In this document: piece by piece, positions 6,396-13,847 of the stretch | How positions within the stretch are numbered: position 1 is the first letter of the stretch | Layout of the letters: every line of letters starts with the position of its first letter | NCBI GenBank assembly: GCA_041547565.1 | Contig: JBFEUI010000047.1 | Span: 1-18,836, forward strand | DNA length: 18,836 nucleotides | Reading direction: 5' to 3' | Source: JBFEUI01 sp041547565 | GTDB lineage: Bacteria > Pseudomonadota > Gammaproteobacteria > Thiohalomonadales > Thiohalomonadaceae | Notes under the pieces: model-generated | The model's input: only the letters and a program-made list of their open reading frames with translations | Database searches by the model: none | Told to the model about the DNA's origin: nothing | Program-made: the position numbers and the translations under genes

Positions 6396-7706
6396 ATGAA
6401 GTTATTTCCTCGCCAATTGGGTGTCCTGATCGTCGGTTTTTCGCTGGGCATCAGTCTCAGCATCGGCAGCCATGTGCTGGCGGACAAGAGTACGCGGGAG
6501 ACGACCCTGCCGCTGGATGAACTGCGTGCACTGACCGAGGTGTTCGGCAAGGTGAAGGCCGACTACGTGGAAGAGGTCGAGGACAAGAAGCTGCTGGAAG
6601 ACGCCATCAGCGGCATGCTCTCGGGTCTCGATCCCCATTCCGCCTATCTCGATCCCGAGGATTTCAAGGAACTGCAGGTCGGTACCACCGGCGAGTTCGG
6701 CGGCCTCGGTATCGAGGTGACGATGGAAGACGGCTTTGTCAAAGTGGTCTCCCCCATCGACGATACGCCGGCCCAGCGCGCCGGCGTGCAGGCCGGCGAC
6801 CTGGTGATCCGGCTCGACGACAGCCCGGTCAAGGGGATGAGCCTGAATGACGCAGTGAATCTGATGCGCGGCAAGCCGGGCACCGACATCACCCTGACCA
6901 TCGTGCGCGAGGGCGAGGAGAAGCCGCTGACCATCACCATCACGCGCGACGTGATCAAGGTGAAGAGCGTCAAGAGCCGCGCGCTGGAAGAGGGCTACGG
7001 CTACGTGCGCATCACCAACTTCCAGACCCACACCGTTGAAGACGTGACCAAGGCCATCTCCGTGCTGAAGAAGGAGAGCGGCGGCAAGCTCAAGGGCATG
7101 GTGCTCGACCTGCGCAACAATCCCGGCGGCGTGCTCGGTGCCGCGGTGGGGGTCTCGGACGCCTTCCTGGAGAAGGGGCTGATCGTCTACACCGAGGGGC
7201 GGGCGAAGGATTCAGAGCTGAAGTTCAACGCCACACCGGAGGACGTGCTGGCCGGTTCGCCGATGGTGGTGCTGATCAACGGCGGTTCGGCCTCGGCCTC
7301 GGAGATCGTTGCCGGTGCGCTGCAGGACCACAAGCGCGCCATCATCATGGGCGCGCGCAGCTTCGGCAAGGGTTCGGTACAGACCATCTTCCCGATGAGC
7401 AACGATGCCGCGGTCAAGCTGACCACGGCGCGCTACTTTACCCCCTCCGGCCGCTCGATTCAGGCCGAGGGCATCGAGCCGGACGTCGAACTGGAGCCGC
7501 TGAAGGTGGCGCGGGTCGAGGGCAGCGGTTTTGTGCCGGTGAAAGAGGCGGACCTCAGCGGTCACCTGGCCAACGGCAACGGCGAGAAGAAGAACAGCAA
7601 GCCCAAGGCAAAGAAGAACGGTGACCTGGCCAGCAAGGACTATGTACTGCACCAGGCGCTGACCCTGCTCAAGGGGCTCAATATCCTGCAGGCCACCACG
7701 CGCTGA
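6396..7706 (+). CDS. ctpA: Carboxyl-terminal processing protease (S41 family, CtpA)
   Basis: A periplasmic serine protease with a Ser-Lys dyad. The order is signal peptide/anchor (residues ~1-29), an N-terminal helical segment with GLDPHSAYLDPEDF (77-90), a PDZ domain (~100-185) and the S41 catalytic domain. The nucleophile is S300 in GSASASEI and the general base is K325 in SFGKGSVQ, 25 residues apart as in known family members. The C-terminal tail (390-436) has a Lys/Asn-rich linker and a final helix. In Pseudomonas CtpA degrades murein endopeptidases; here, between envC and yibQ, a cell-wall-related role is likely. The start is supported by GGGAGAG at 6386-6392. Length 436 aa is typical. 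Confidence 0.96.
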   Translation: MKLFPRQLGVLIVGFSLGISLSIGSHVLADKSTRETTLPLDELRALTEVFGKVKADYVEEVEDKKLLEDAISGMLSGLDPHSAYLDPEDFKELQVGTTGEFGGLGIEVTMEDGFVKVVSPIDDTPAQRAGVQAGDLVIRLDDSPVKGMSLNDAVNLMRGKPGTDITLTIVREGEEKPLTITITRDVIKVKSVKSRALEEGYGYVRITNFQTHTVEDVTKAISVLKKESGGKLKGMVLDLRNNPGGVLGAAVGVSDAFLEKGLIVYTEGRAKDSELKFNATPEDVLAGSPMVVLINGGSASASEIVAGALQDHKRAIIMGARSFGKGSVQTIFPMSNDAAVKLTTARYFTPSGRSIQAEGIEPDVELEPLKVARVEGSGFVPVKEADLSGHLANGNGEKKNSKPKAKKNGDLASKDYVLHQALTLLKGLNILQATTR

Positions 7707-7713
7707 TAGATTC

Positions 7714-7740
7714 GGGGCTGAACCTTCTGCGTTCAGCCCC
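7714..7740 (+). terminator. Hairpin after ctpA (possible terminator or attenuator)
   Basis: A perfect 10-bp stem GGGGCTGAAC / GTTCAGCCCC with a 7-base loop lies 8 bases after the ctpA stop. The following bases ACTTCGTTAG give only a poor U-tract, so it may be a leaky terminator that lowers yibQ expression. Confidence 0.55.
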
Positions 7741-7768
7741 ACTTCGTTAGGCAACAAGGGCATTACAC

Positions 7769-8605
7769 TTGCCACGGATAACAACAATAACAACACGGCG
7801 GCTACTGATCCTGCTGGGTCTGTGGTTCTGCCTGACCGGTGTCGCGGCTGCCGAGACCTACGCCGGCAAGCCGGTTGTCAGCCTGATTATCGATGACATG
7901 GGAGACAAATGGGACGAGGCACGCGCCGCCCTCGCCCTGCCCGGTGCCGTCACCTACTCCATCCTGCCCCACACCCCCTACGCCGCGCAGATTGCCCGGG
8001 CCGCCCATAACCAGGGCGACGAGGTGATGCTGCACCAGCCGATGCAGGCGCAAAACGGCAAGGCGATGGGGCCGGGCGGCCTGTCGCTGGCGATGTCGCG
8101 CGAGGCCTTCCTGAGAACCCTGCGCCGCAACCTCGCCTCGCTCAAGTACGTCAGCGGCGTGAACAACCACATGGGCAGCCTGCTGACGCGCCACCCCGGC
8201 CACATGAAGTGGCTGATGGAGGAACTGGCGCGCAATGAGGGGCTATATTTCATCGACAGCCGCACTACCGGCAAGACCGTGGCGCTGCAGATGGCGCGCG
8301 AGAGCAGGCTGGCGGTGTCGCGGCGCGATGTGTTTCTCGACCACGACCCGGACCCCGCGGCGATACGCAGGCAGTTCGAACGCGGCATCGCCCGTGCCCG
8401 CTCGCACGGCAGTGCTATCCTGATCGGACACCCCTACCCTTCCACGCTGAAGGTGCTGAAGCGGCTGCTGCCGACACTGAAGACCAGGGGCGTTCAGCTG
8501 TTGCCGGTGTCGCAGACCATACGTATCCAGCAGCACAGGAGTCCTGAATTATGGCAAGCGTCCTTGTCCCCCTTGCAGAAGGCTGCGAAGAGCTCGAAGC
8601 AGTAA
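7769..8605 (+). CDS. yibQ: Divergent polysaccharide deacetylase family protein (YibQ)
   Basis: The 278-residue protein has a signal peptide (positive MPRITTITTRR, hydrophobic core 12-24, cleavage after VAAA near 28) and a domain of the divergent polysaccharide deacetylase family (DUF610). Motifs seen are SLIIDDMG (metal-site Asp pair), EVMLHQPM, NNHMGSLLT, YFIDSRTT, FLDHDPDP and ILIGHPYP. The fold resembles NodB-type deacetylases but the substrate of this family is not known; it is probably periplasmic. Start is TTG at 7769 with AAGGG at 7756-7760, 8 bases away. The position after envC-ctpA is as in Pseudomonas. Its last 55 bases overlap the next gene. Confidence 0.93.
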   Translation: MPRITTITTRRLLILLGLWFCLTGVAAAETYAGKPVVSLIIDDMGDKWDEARAALALPGAVTYSILPHTPYAAQIARAAHNQGDEVMLHQPMQAQNGKAMGPGGLSLAMSREAFLRTLRRNLASLKYVSGVNNHMGSLLTRHPGHMKWLMEELARNEGLYFIDSRTTGKTVALQMARESRLAVSRRDVFLDHDPDPAAIRRQFERGIARARSHGSAILIGHPYPSTLKVLKRLLPTLKTRGVQLLPVSQTIRIQQHRSPELWQASLSPLQKAAKSSKQ

Positions 8606-9102
8606 CCGTCATCGACCTGCTGGTTCGTGCCGGCGTCGAGGTCGTCACGGCCGGATTGAAAGCCGGCCCGGTGACCGCCTCGCGCGGCGTGGTACTCGTG
8701 CCGCAGATGACACTGGATGAAGCGCTCACGCGCGACTACGACATGGTGGTGCTGCCCGGCGGCATGCCCGGGGCCGAACACCTCGACAACGACCCGCGCA
8801 TCCGCGAACTGCTGAGGAAAATGGCGGATAGCGAAAAATTCACCGCGGCCATCTGCGCCGCCCCCAGGGTGCTGGCCAACGCGGGCCTGCTCGCCGGCAA
8901 GCAGGCCACCAGCTATCCCGGCTTTGTCGACAAGATGGAACTGCCCGATACCGACTACCTTGCAGATCCGGTGGTGCAGGACGGCAAGGTGATCACCTCG
9001 CGCGGACCGGGCACCGCGATGGATTTTGCCCTGGCGCTGATCGAAAACCTGGTAGGCAGGGAAAAACGCGACGAGGTCGAGGCGGGGCTGGTGCGGTCTT
9101 AG
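8551..9102 (+). CDS. yajL: DJ-1/YajL family protein
   Basis: A 183-residue cytoplasmic DJ-1 superfamily protein. The conserved acid-Cys pair is present: E16 in GCEELEAV and the reactive C102 in AAICAAPRVL, on the nucleophile elbow. Other family signatures are IDLLVRAG (21-28), VVLPGGMPGAEHL, SRGPGTAMDF and the ending LVGREKRDEVEAGL. It is closest in feel to YajL/ThiJ (protein and nucleotide deglycase or chaperone activities are reported but debated). It overlaps the yibQ end by 55 bases in a different frame, with a GGAG at 8538-8541 inside yibQ, so the two are translationally coupled. Last gene of the plus-strand run. Confidence 0.93.
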   Translation: MASVLVPLAEGCEELEAVTVIDLLVRAGVEVVTAGLKAGPVTASRGVVLVPQMTLDEALTRDYDMVVLPGGMPGAEHLDNDPRIRELLRKMADSEKFTAAICAAPRVLANAGLLAGKQATSYPGFVDKMELPDTDYLADPVVQDGKVITSRGPGTAMDFALALIENLVGREKRDEVEAGLVRS

Positions 9103-9104
9103 TT

Positions 9105-9130
9105 TCTGCGGCATATTTGCGCAGATTCTT
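9105..9130 (+). terminator. Possible terminator of the gpmI-yajL run
   Basis: Stem TCTGCG (9105-9110) / CGCAGA (9120-9125) with a 9-base loop, followed by TTCTTATT. It fills the 29-base gap between two convergent genes. The stem is short, so the call is tentative. Confidence 0.4.
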
Positions 9131-9131
9131 A

Positions 9132-9926
9132 TTAAGGGACTGCGAAGCCGTCAATCCAGGCGGGCAATGCGTTATGGCGGCGGCGATCGAGCCGGCCCAG
9201 TGCCTGGCTACACTGCTGTGTGATCGCCTCTGCTGCCCTGCGGTGCATCCACCACCCGCCGGTATCCACCTCATCGGTTACAGCGACAATGGATAATGCG
9301 TTCTGCTCTGCCCAACGCCGTGCCAGCGGTTCTGCCATAACTGCAACATGTACATCCTTGTGCAACAGCGCGCTTACGGAGCCCACATGATTGCCAACGA
9401 AGTAGAAGTGGTTGGTATTTTCGTTCACCCCGGCACGGTTCAATAATTTAAGAGGCAGTCGATAGCCGGTCCAGGAATCTTTGGATACGAATGAAATCCA
9501 CTCGCCCTTGAGCAGCGTGAGATCGTTAATACCGGTTGCGGCATGCACCAGTATGGCGCCTCGTACAGACAACGAGCCGTCCAGTGTTTTTGCTCTGGCG
9601 ATAAGCTGATAATCGGGTCTCAGTTTTCTGACGAGGCTGACCGGTCTGGAGTCAAATAGAAGCTGAGCGTCAGCAGTGTGCTCTTTCCCAGATACTACGT
9701 GACACCCTTCTTCATTCAAGGCATTTTGTAATTCACGCAAGTGTCTTTTACCAATCTTGCCACCGTCATGATGATCGACAGAGATAGAGACATTGGCTGA
9801 ATCGAAGCTCGGCTCTTCTGCATAGATGGTGTGGGATTGGTAAAGCAGAAATACCACTGCGAGGAGCATAGCTGAGAAAGGTCGCTTCGTCTGATTAATG
9901 CGAGGTGTTGAGTGATGTCCAGCCAA
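9132..9926 (-). CDS. Orphan periplasmic binding protein, PhnD/phosphate-phosphonate type II-like
   Basis: Secreted two-lobe substrate-binding protein candidate. Segments such as GINDLTLLKGEWISFVSKDSWTGY, a conserved FVGNHVGSVSALL block and VAVMAEPLARRW look like the PhnD-like family (PF12974), in which a ligand sits between two alpha/beta lobes. No permease or ATPase gene is near, so it is unlikely to be a conventional transporter part; such orphans can serve sensing roles (inference). The start is uncertain. I chose TTG 9926 because it has GAAGG 8 bases upstream and keeps the positive KRPFS before the hydrophobic signal core (MLLAVVFLLY, cleavage near IYA|EE). Alternatives are TTG 9941 and ATG 9869. 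It is convergent with yajL and AT-richer than its neighbours. Confidence 0.75.
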   Translation of the reverse strand: MAGHHSTPRINQTKRPFSAMLLAVVFLLYQSHTIYAEEPSFDSANVSISVDHHDGGKIGKRHLRELQNALNEEGCHVVSGKEHTADAQLLFDSRPVSLVRKLRPDYQLIARAKTLDGSLSVRGAILVHAATGINDLTLLKGEWISFVSKDSWTGYRLPLKLLNRAGVNENTNHFYFVGNHVGSVSALLHKDVHVAVMAEPLARRWAEQNALSIVAVTDEVDTGGWWMHRRAAEAITQQCSQALGRLDRRRHNALPAWIDGFAVP

Positions 9927-10011
9927 TGAAAATACCTTCAATGGTTAATGGTGAGCAAAACCGGGTCAGAGAGCATTATTCACTAATATTCGAAATGAGT
10001 GCTCGGTTACC

Positions 10012-10509
10012 CTATTTATTATTACGCCGTGCCACACCCCACAGGCCGTAGCCCAACGCCAGCAGGGCGGCCAGCAGGTAGGTGGGGAGATAGCCCTGGT
10101 AGCCCCTTTCCAGCACCGCGCGTTCAGGCGCGTGCCGATCGTAAAACACCGTTATCTCATTTCCCTCGGCGTATTTCTCGCTCACCTGCAGCACATTTTC
10201 AAGATATGATCGGCTGCCTGTGAGCGGCGCTTGATTACCGAGAAAGTCGATGTGATGCACGGAGGAGACATGCTCTGTACCGTCGACCGTGTATTGGTAG
10301 CTGATGTGCGCGGTGTAAGTGTACGACTTGCCGTGGCCGCTGCGCTTGCCGCGCCAGAAGTTGTAGTCCTCTTCAAGATAGACCGATAACGAGGTGCCGC
10401 TTCCCTCCGACCAGCTCTCGGTGGCACTACCGCGCCAGTAGCCGTAGAGCGACAACAGCAGGAAGCCGCTGCTGATAATGACGAGCAGAAAGTAACCGAT
10501 GCGTTTCAT
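10012..10509 (-). CDS. DUF3592 membrane protein
   Basis: A 165-residue protein with an N-terminal membrane helix (residues ~5-23), an extracytoplasmic beta-rich domain and a second helix near the C terminus (~141-160) ending in RRNNK. The central part fits DUF3592: a YTYTAHISYQYTVDG strand pair, then YAEGNEITVFYDRHAPERAVLERG, the typical VxVxYDPxxPxxAVLExG element. The family has no established function. It is transcribed with its neighbours on the minus strand but separated by 55 bases (upstream) and 70-85 bases (downstream), so operon membership is unclear. Base composition is AT-richer than the flanking housekeeping blocks. Confidence 0.82.
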   Translation of the reverse strand: MKRIGYFLLVIISSGFLLLSLYGYWRGSATESWSEGSGTSLSVYLEEDYNFWRGKRSGHGKSYTYTAHISYQYTVDGTEHVSSVHHIDFLGNQAPLTGSRSYLENVLQVSEKYAEGNEITVFYDRHAPERAVLERGYQGYLPTYLLAALLALGYGLWGVARRNNK

Positions 10510-10564
10510 GTAGTGAGAGTATACAGTGAAGCGCTGTAATCCAAGCGCGATGCCGCTGTGCGGT

Positions 10565-11068
10565 TCATCCGGATAGCGGAGTTACATTGTCGATGTCGGC
10601 AAACGCGGTGATTTCATCACGCCAGCGCTCGTATTTCCCTTGATCGCGATCGTTCCAGTCACCGAAGGTGATGGTCGTGCCGTCACGTTTTTCTAACACC
10701 AGATTAAACATGCGGCCACTGCTGTGAGATGAGGTGTAGTCACCCACCCTGATCTTCTGAATATCCGAGAAATTGATGTGTGCCGGTGGGAACAGGCACG
10801 GGCAATAGGCGGCAATAGTGATTTGTCGTGTTGCCGGATTAACGGTGATCGTTCTGGGCCAGACGCCGCGCAGGAGCAGGTAGATTTCAAGGACGATAAA
10901 AACGGTAAAAATGATTGAACGCAGCACGGGTGAGGAAATGCCTACATGCACCCATGCGGCGTCCATGGCCCAGCCAACCAGGCCGACTGGAATGAGCAGT
11001 GAGCCGATGATCGCAAGCCATGGGGTCTCAGAGATAGTGAGTGTCTCGTTGTGCATGTTAACTGTCAT
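10565..11068 (-). CDS. Unknown membrane protein with PH-like C-terminal domain
   Basis: I do not recognise a named family. The 167-residue product has two hydrophobic helices (residues ~17-36 and ~48-67) followed by a soluble beta-rich domain. The pattern RTITVNPATRQITI, an INFSDIQKIRV strand, FNLVLEKRDGTTITFGDW and a final helix YERWRDEITAFAD resembles bacterial PH-like domains that follow two membrane helices. That is fold-level inference only. ATG 11068 lacks a strong Shine-Dalgarno; ATG 11056 (residue 5) is an alternative start. It lies 55 bases upstream of the DUF3592 gene, and the two similar-sized membrane proteins may work together. Confidence 0.7.
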   Translation of the reverse strand: MTVNMHNETLTISETPWLAIIGSLLIPVGLVGWAMDAAWVHVGISSPVLRSIIFTVFIVLEIYLLLRGVWPRTITVNPATRQITIAAYCPCLFPPAHINFSDIQKIRVGDYTSSHSSGRMFNLVLEKRDGTTITFGDWNDRDQGKYERWRDEITAFADIDNVTPLSG

Positions 11069-11213
11069 GTATTAGCTGGCGAGAGCCGAGCAGTAATATA
11101 TGTGATCATATCCTGATTGTTGTTGGTGCGCGTTCACTCAGTGGCTTACACCGTCTAGTCAGGGTGTGCCGACTTCACGGCCAGATGGATTCGATTATCT
11201 GCTTTCTATCGCC

Positions 11214-11654
11214 TCAAAAGAGACAATCGGTGGCCTTCCCAGCAACGATTTTCTTTGTTTCCAAGTCCTCTATCCAGGCTGCACCCCAGCGTGGGTTGGC
11301 CCACCAGCAAACGTCGCTGCGGATCTTGTACTGATGTTCTGCCTCGACCACGAATGTCTCTTCAAGTTCGATGTGGGTTCGGCGATAGGCGTAGTAATGG
11401 ACCGTATGGATACCCGGCAATAACCGAATGAATCCTGCTTCCCTGTCCGGCCCCAGATCTGGCGGATTATTGGAAGATAAAACCAACTTTTGATCAACGT
11501 ACAGCCTGACATTGACTCCTCTCCAGTCCCAGGTGAGCCGGCCTGTTTCCTCGTCCGGGAGTCCGGCACCATCGGAATAGGGAAATTCGACCTTCGTGGG
11601 GATCCCGCATCCACTCATCAATAACACGATCAAACTGACGAGGACTGATCGCAT
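11214..11654 (-). CDS. Putative lipoprotein of unknown function
   Basis: From ATG 11654 the 146-residue protein begins with a lipoprotein signal: positive R2, hydrophobic core, then LMSGC with the lipidated cysteine at C16. GGAG lies about 10 bases upstream. A longer in-frame ATG at 11729 would bury this signal, so I prefer the shorter start. After C16 the protein is mostly beta-strand-like with a WDWRGVNVRLYVDQKLV stretch and an LLPGIHTVHYYAYRR stretch, the style of PEGA-like or small beta-sandwich domains that sit on the cell surface or outer membrane. There are two more cysteines (in DVCWW and the final DCLF) that could form a disulfide. No function can be assigned. It lies in the AT-richer accessory stretch. 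Confidence 0.72.
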   Translation of the reverse strand: MRSVLVSLIVLLMSGCGIPTKVEFPYSDGAGLPDEETGRLTWDWRGVNVRLYVDQKLVLSSNNPPDLGPDREAGFIRLLPGIHTVHYYAYRRTHIELEETFVVEAEHQYKIRSDVCWWANPRWGAAWIEDLETKKIVAGKATDCLF

Positions 11655-11777
11655 AACTAGATAAGCTCCATAGTTAACGCTATACACGCCCAAAAGAAAA
11701 AGAGGGTCGGTGACAAAAGGAAATGTCACTGATTCGCATTTTTCACCGCCCCTTTTCGCTGATAAGCCTTTGCGACA

Positions 11778-11969
11778 CTAACTGTACCTTAATTTGTTAA
11801 TTATTCTCGTTATACCAGAGGCGCCTAAAAGTAGCGCGACCGCAAACACCAGCTCAACACAAGTAGCTACCATGCTTGCGATTTGGTCCACTGTTAGCGT
11901 TATCTCAACGCTGTAGTTTCGGTTGCCGATAAACCATATCGTTAACCAATATTCGATCGATGCCTGCAT
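11778..11969 (-). CDS. Doubtful small membrane protein ORF
   Basis: A 63-codon ORF from ATG 11969, ending at 11778. It encodes a hydrophobic N-terminal patch (IEYWLTIWFIG) and one convincing membrane helix (MVATCVELVFAVALLLGAS, about residues 34-52) with a basic end. The frame stays open upstream to 12092, but that part runs through the terminator hairpin and is not protein-like. The ATG lies immediately after the terminator T-tract and has no clear Shine-Dalgarno, so it would need its own promoter. It may be spurious. Confidence 0.3.
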   Translation of the reverse strand: MQASIEYWLTIWFIGNRNYSVEITLTVDQIASMVATCVELVFAVALLLGASGITRIINKLRYS

Positions 11970-11974
11970 GCAAT

Positions 11975-12007
11975 AAAAAAGGGGTAGCAAGCATGGCCTG
12001 CTACCCC
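11975..12007 (-). terminator. Strong Rho-independent terminator of the ubi operon
   Basis: Read on the minus strand: 9-bp stem GGGGTAGCA, 9-base loop, TGCTACCCC, then six T (11980-11975). It is 98 bases downstream of the ubiB stop and the best intrinsic terminator in the window. Confidence 0.88.
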
Positions 12008-12104
12008 TGTTCGGTTGTACGAGTCTGTCTTTGCATCGTGGTCTCCCTACCCCTTTGCTTTCTACCCTATGGCAATTTTCCCTGCCGTGCAATTTGGATT
12101 GTTT

Positions 12105-13760
12105 CTAGTCGTTATCCGGCCAGTTGAACACCAGCAGTGCCATGCCCGTGATACCCAGTATCCAGCTGATGGCGGGGAATTCGCCCCACATGATCGGTGC
12201 GTAGCCGTCGAGGCCGATCAGCACCGCGGCGCTGACGATCAGCGAACCGGCGATGATGGCGGTGAAGGTGCGGCGGTTGGCGCGGCGGATCTCCTTCTGG
12301 ATGGCGTCGAGCCTGCTGCTGTCGATGCGTGCCTCCAGCGTGCCGTGGCGCGCCTTCTGCAGCACATCGTGAACCAGTGTCGGCAGTTCGGGCAGTTTCT
12401 CGCCCCACTGCGGCACGTTCTCTTTCATGCGGTTCATGAAGGCGCGGGTGCCGATCTGCTCGCTCATCCAGCGTTCGAGGAACGGCTTGGCGGTGGTCCA
12501 CAGATCCAGCTCGGGGTAAAGCTGGCGGCCCAGCCCCTCGATGTTGAGCAGCGTCTTCTGCAGCAGCACCAGCTGCGGTTGCACCTCCATGTTGAAGCGG
12601 CGTGCGGTCTGGAACAGGCGCAGCAGCAGCTGGCCGAAGGAGATGTCGGCCAGCGGCCGTTCGAAGATCGGCTCGCACACGGTGCGGATGGCCGCCTCGA
12701 ACTCGTCGACGCGGGTGTCGGCCGGCACCCAGCCCGACTCGACGTGCAGCTCGGCCACGCGGTGGTAGTCGCGCTTGAAAAAGGCGAGGAAGTTCTCGGC
12801 CAGGTAGCGCTGGTCCTCGATGCTGAGCGAGCCGACGATGCCGAAGTCGACGGCGATGTACTTGCCGTCCGGGGCGACGAAGATGTTGCCCGGGTGCATG
12901 TCGGCGTGGAAGAAGTTGAAGCGGAACACCTGAGTGAAGAAGATCTCCACGCCGCGCTCGGCCAACGTCTTGAGATCAATGCCGGATGCCTTGATCTGCT
13001 CGATGTTGCTGATGGGGATGCCGCTGATGCGCTCCATCACCATCACCTTGCGCTTGCAGTAGGGCCAGTGGACCTAGGGGATGTAGAGCATTTCCGAGCC
13101 GGCAAAATCACGCCGGATCTGGGTGGCCGAGGCCGCCTCGCGCATCAGGTCCAGCTCGTCGAGAATGGTCTTCTCGAATTCGGCCACTACCTCCACCGGG
13201 CGCAGGCGGCGCCCCTCGCGCCAGTAGCGGGTCAGCTTGTCGGCGAGAATGTAGAGCAGGCTGATGTCGCGGCGGATGACCGGCTCGATGTCGGGACGCA
13301 GTACCTTGATCACCACCTCGGTGCCGTCGAGCAGGCGCGCCGCATGCACCTGGGCGATGGAGGCGGAGGCCAGCGGGGTCTCGTCGAATTCGGCGAACAG
13401 CTCCTCCAGCGGCTGTCGGTAGGCCTTTTCCACGATGCGCCGGGCGACCGGGCCGGGGAACGGCGGCACGCTGTCCTGCAGCCTGGCCAGCTCGTCGGCG
13501 ATGTCGTCCGGCAGCAGGTCCTTGCGGGTGGAGAGGATCTGGCCGAACTTGACGAAGATCGGACCCAGGTCTTCGAGGGTGCGGCGGATGCGTACGCCAC
13601 GGCCCAGCTCGGCATTGCGCAGCAGGCGCCAGGGCATGAGGTAGCGCAGAAAGTGCAGCGGCCGGAACAGGTGGGTGGCAAACAGCAGCTCATCAAGGCC
13701 GTGTTTGATCAGGGTCCAGCTTATAAATAGCAGGCGCAGTGCCTGGCCCGGACGTAACAA
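12105..13760 (-). pseudogene. ubiB: ubiB, ubiquinone biosynthesis protein kinase-like, interrupted by an in-frame amber codon
   Basis: UbiB is an atypical kinase-like ATPase of the ABC1/ADCK family needed for ubiquinone synthesis at the inner membrane. The frame spans 552 codons (E. coli UbiB is 546 aa) but codon 229, at 13076-13074, is TAG. Before it: KFGQ of the KxGQ motif (71-74), the Ala-rich loop ASASIAQVHAA (131-141) and VIKV with Lys152. After it, same frame: ERISGIP, HADMHPGN (285-292), DFG Asp305 and two C-terminal membrane helices. Local order MLYIP-*-VHWPYCKRK aligns without gaps to the family, where the stop position is Glu, so GAG to TAG is the simplest change. Nothing else is damaged. 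The TTG start at 13760 has a GAGGGGAGAG Shine-Dalgarno. If real, a 228-residue fragment lacking the catalytic loop results, plus possibly a re-initiated C-terminal part from 13046. Confidence 0.93.
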
Positions 13761-13847
13761 GTTGGCTCTCCCCTCTTCGTTTCAGTCGTTGTTATGGGCG
13801 GTGTTGCTCGCGCCATCGTTGTTGTCGCAATGCGCGGCCCTGTTTGC

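Larger units (their letters stand above)
11655..12104. other. 450-base gap between lipoprotein gene and ubiB
   Basis: This stretch holds the strong minus-strand terminator at 11975-12007 and a doubtful 63-codon ORF at 11778-11969. The rest is AT-richer, non-repetitive sequence in which I see no further gene, RNA or site. Confidence 0.6.

Noticed and set aside
11166..11423. A plus-strand 85-codon frame over the lipoprotein gene
   Set aside because: Opposite strand has a signal peptide, lipobox and Shine-Dalgarno; this frame has none.
11655..11729. The N-terminal extension of the lipoprotein frame from ATG 11729
   Set aside because: It would place 25 residues before a good lipoprotein signal; ATG 11654 has a GGAG at suitable distance.
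13074..13076. Pyrrolysine or genome-wide amber recoding as the explanation for the ubiB TAG
   Set aside because: TAG ends several normal genes here (gpmI, yibN, yajL, the DUF3592 gene, ubiJ and ubiB itself); read-through would, for example, fuse gpmI to envC. The replaced residue is also an ordinary Glu position. A rare suppressor tRNA is not excluded.
12015..13730. A 571-codon plus-strand frame antisense to ubiB
   Set aside because: UbiB motifs lie on the minus strand in order; the plus frame is a low-complexity Leu/Val/Gln/His shadow and has no family features.
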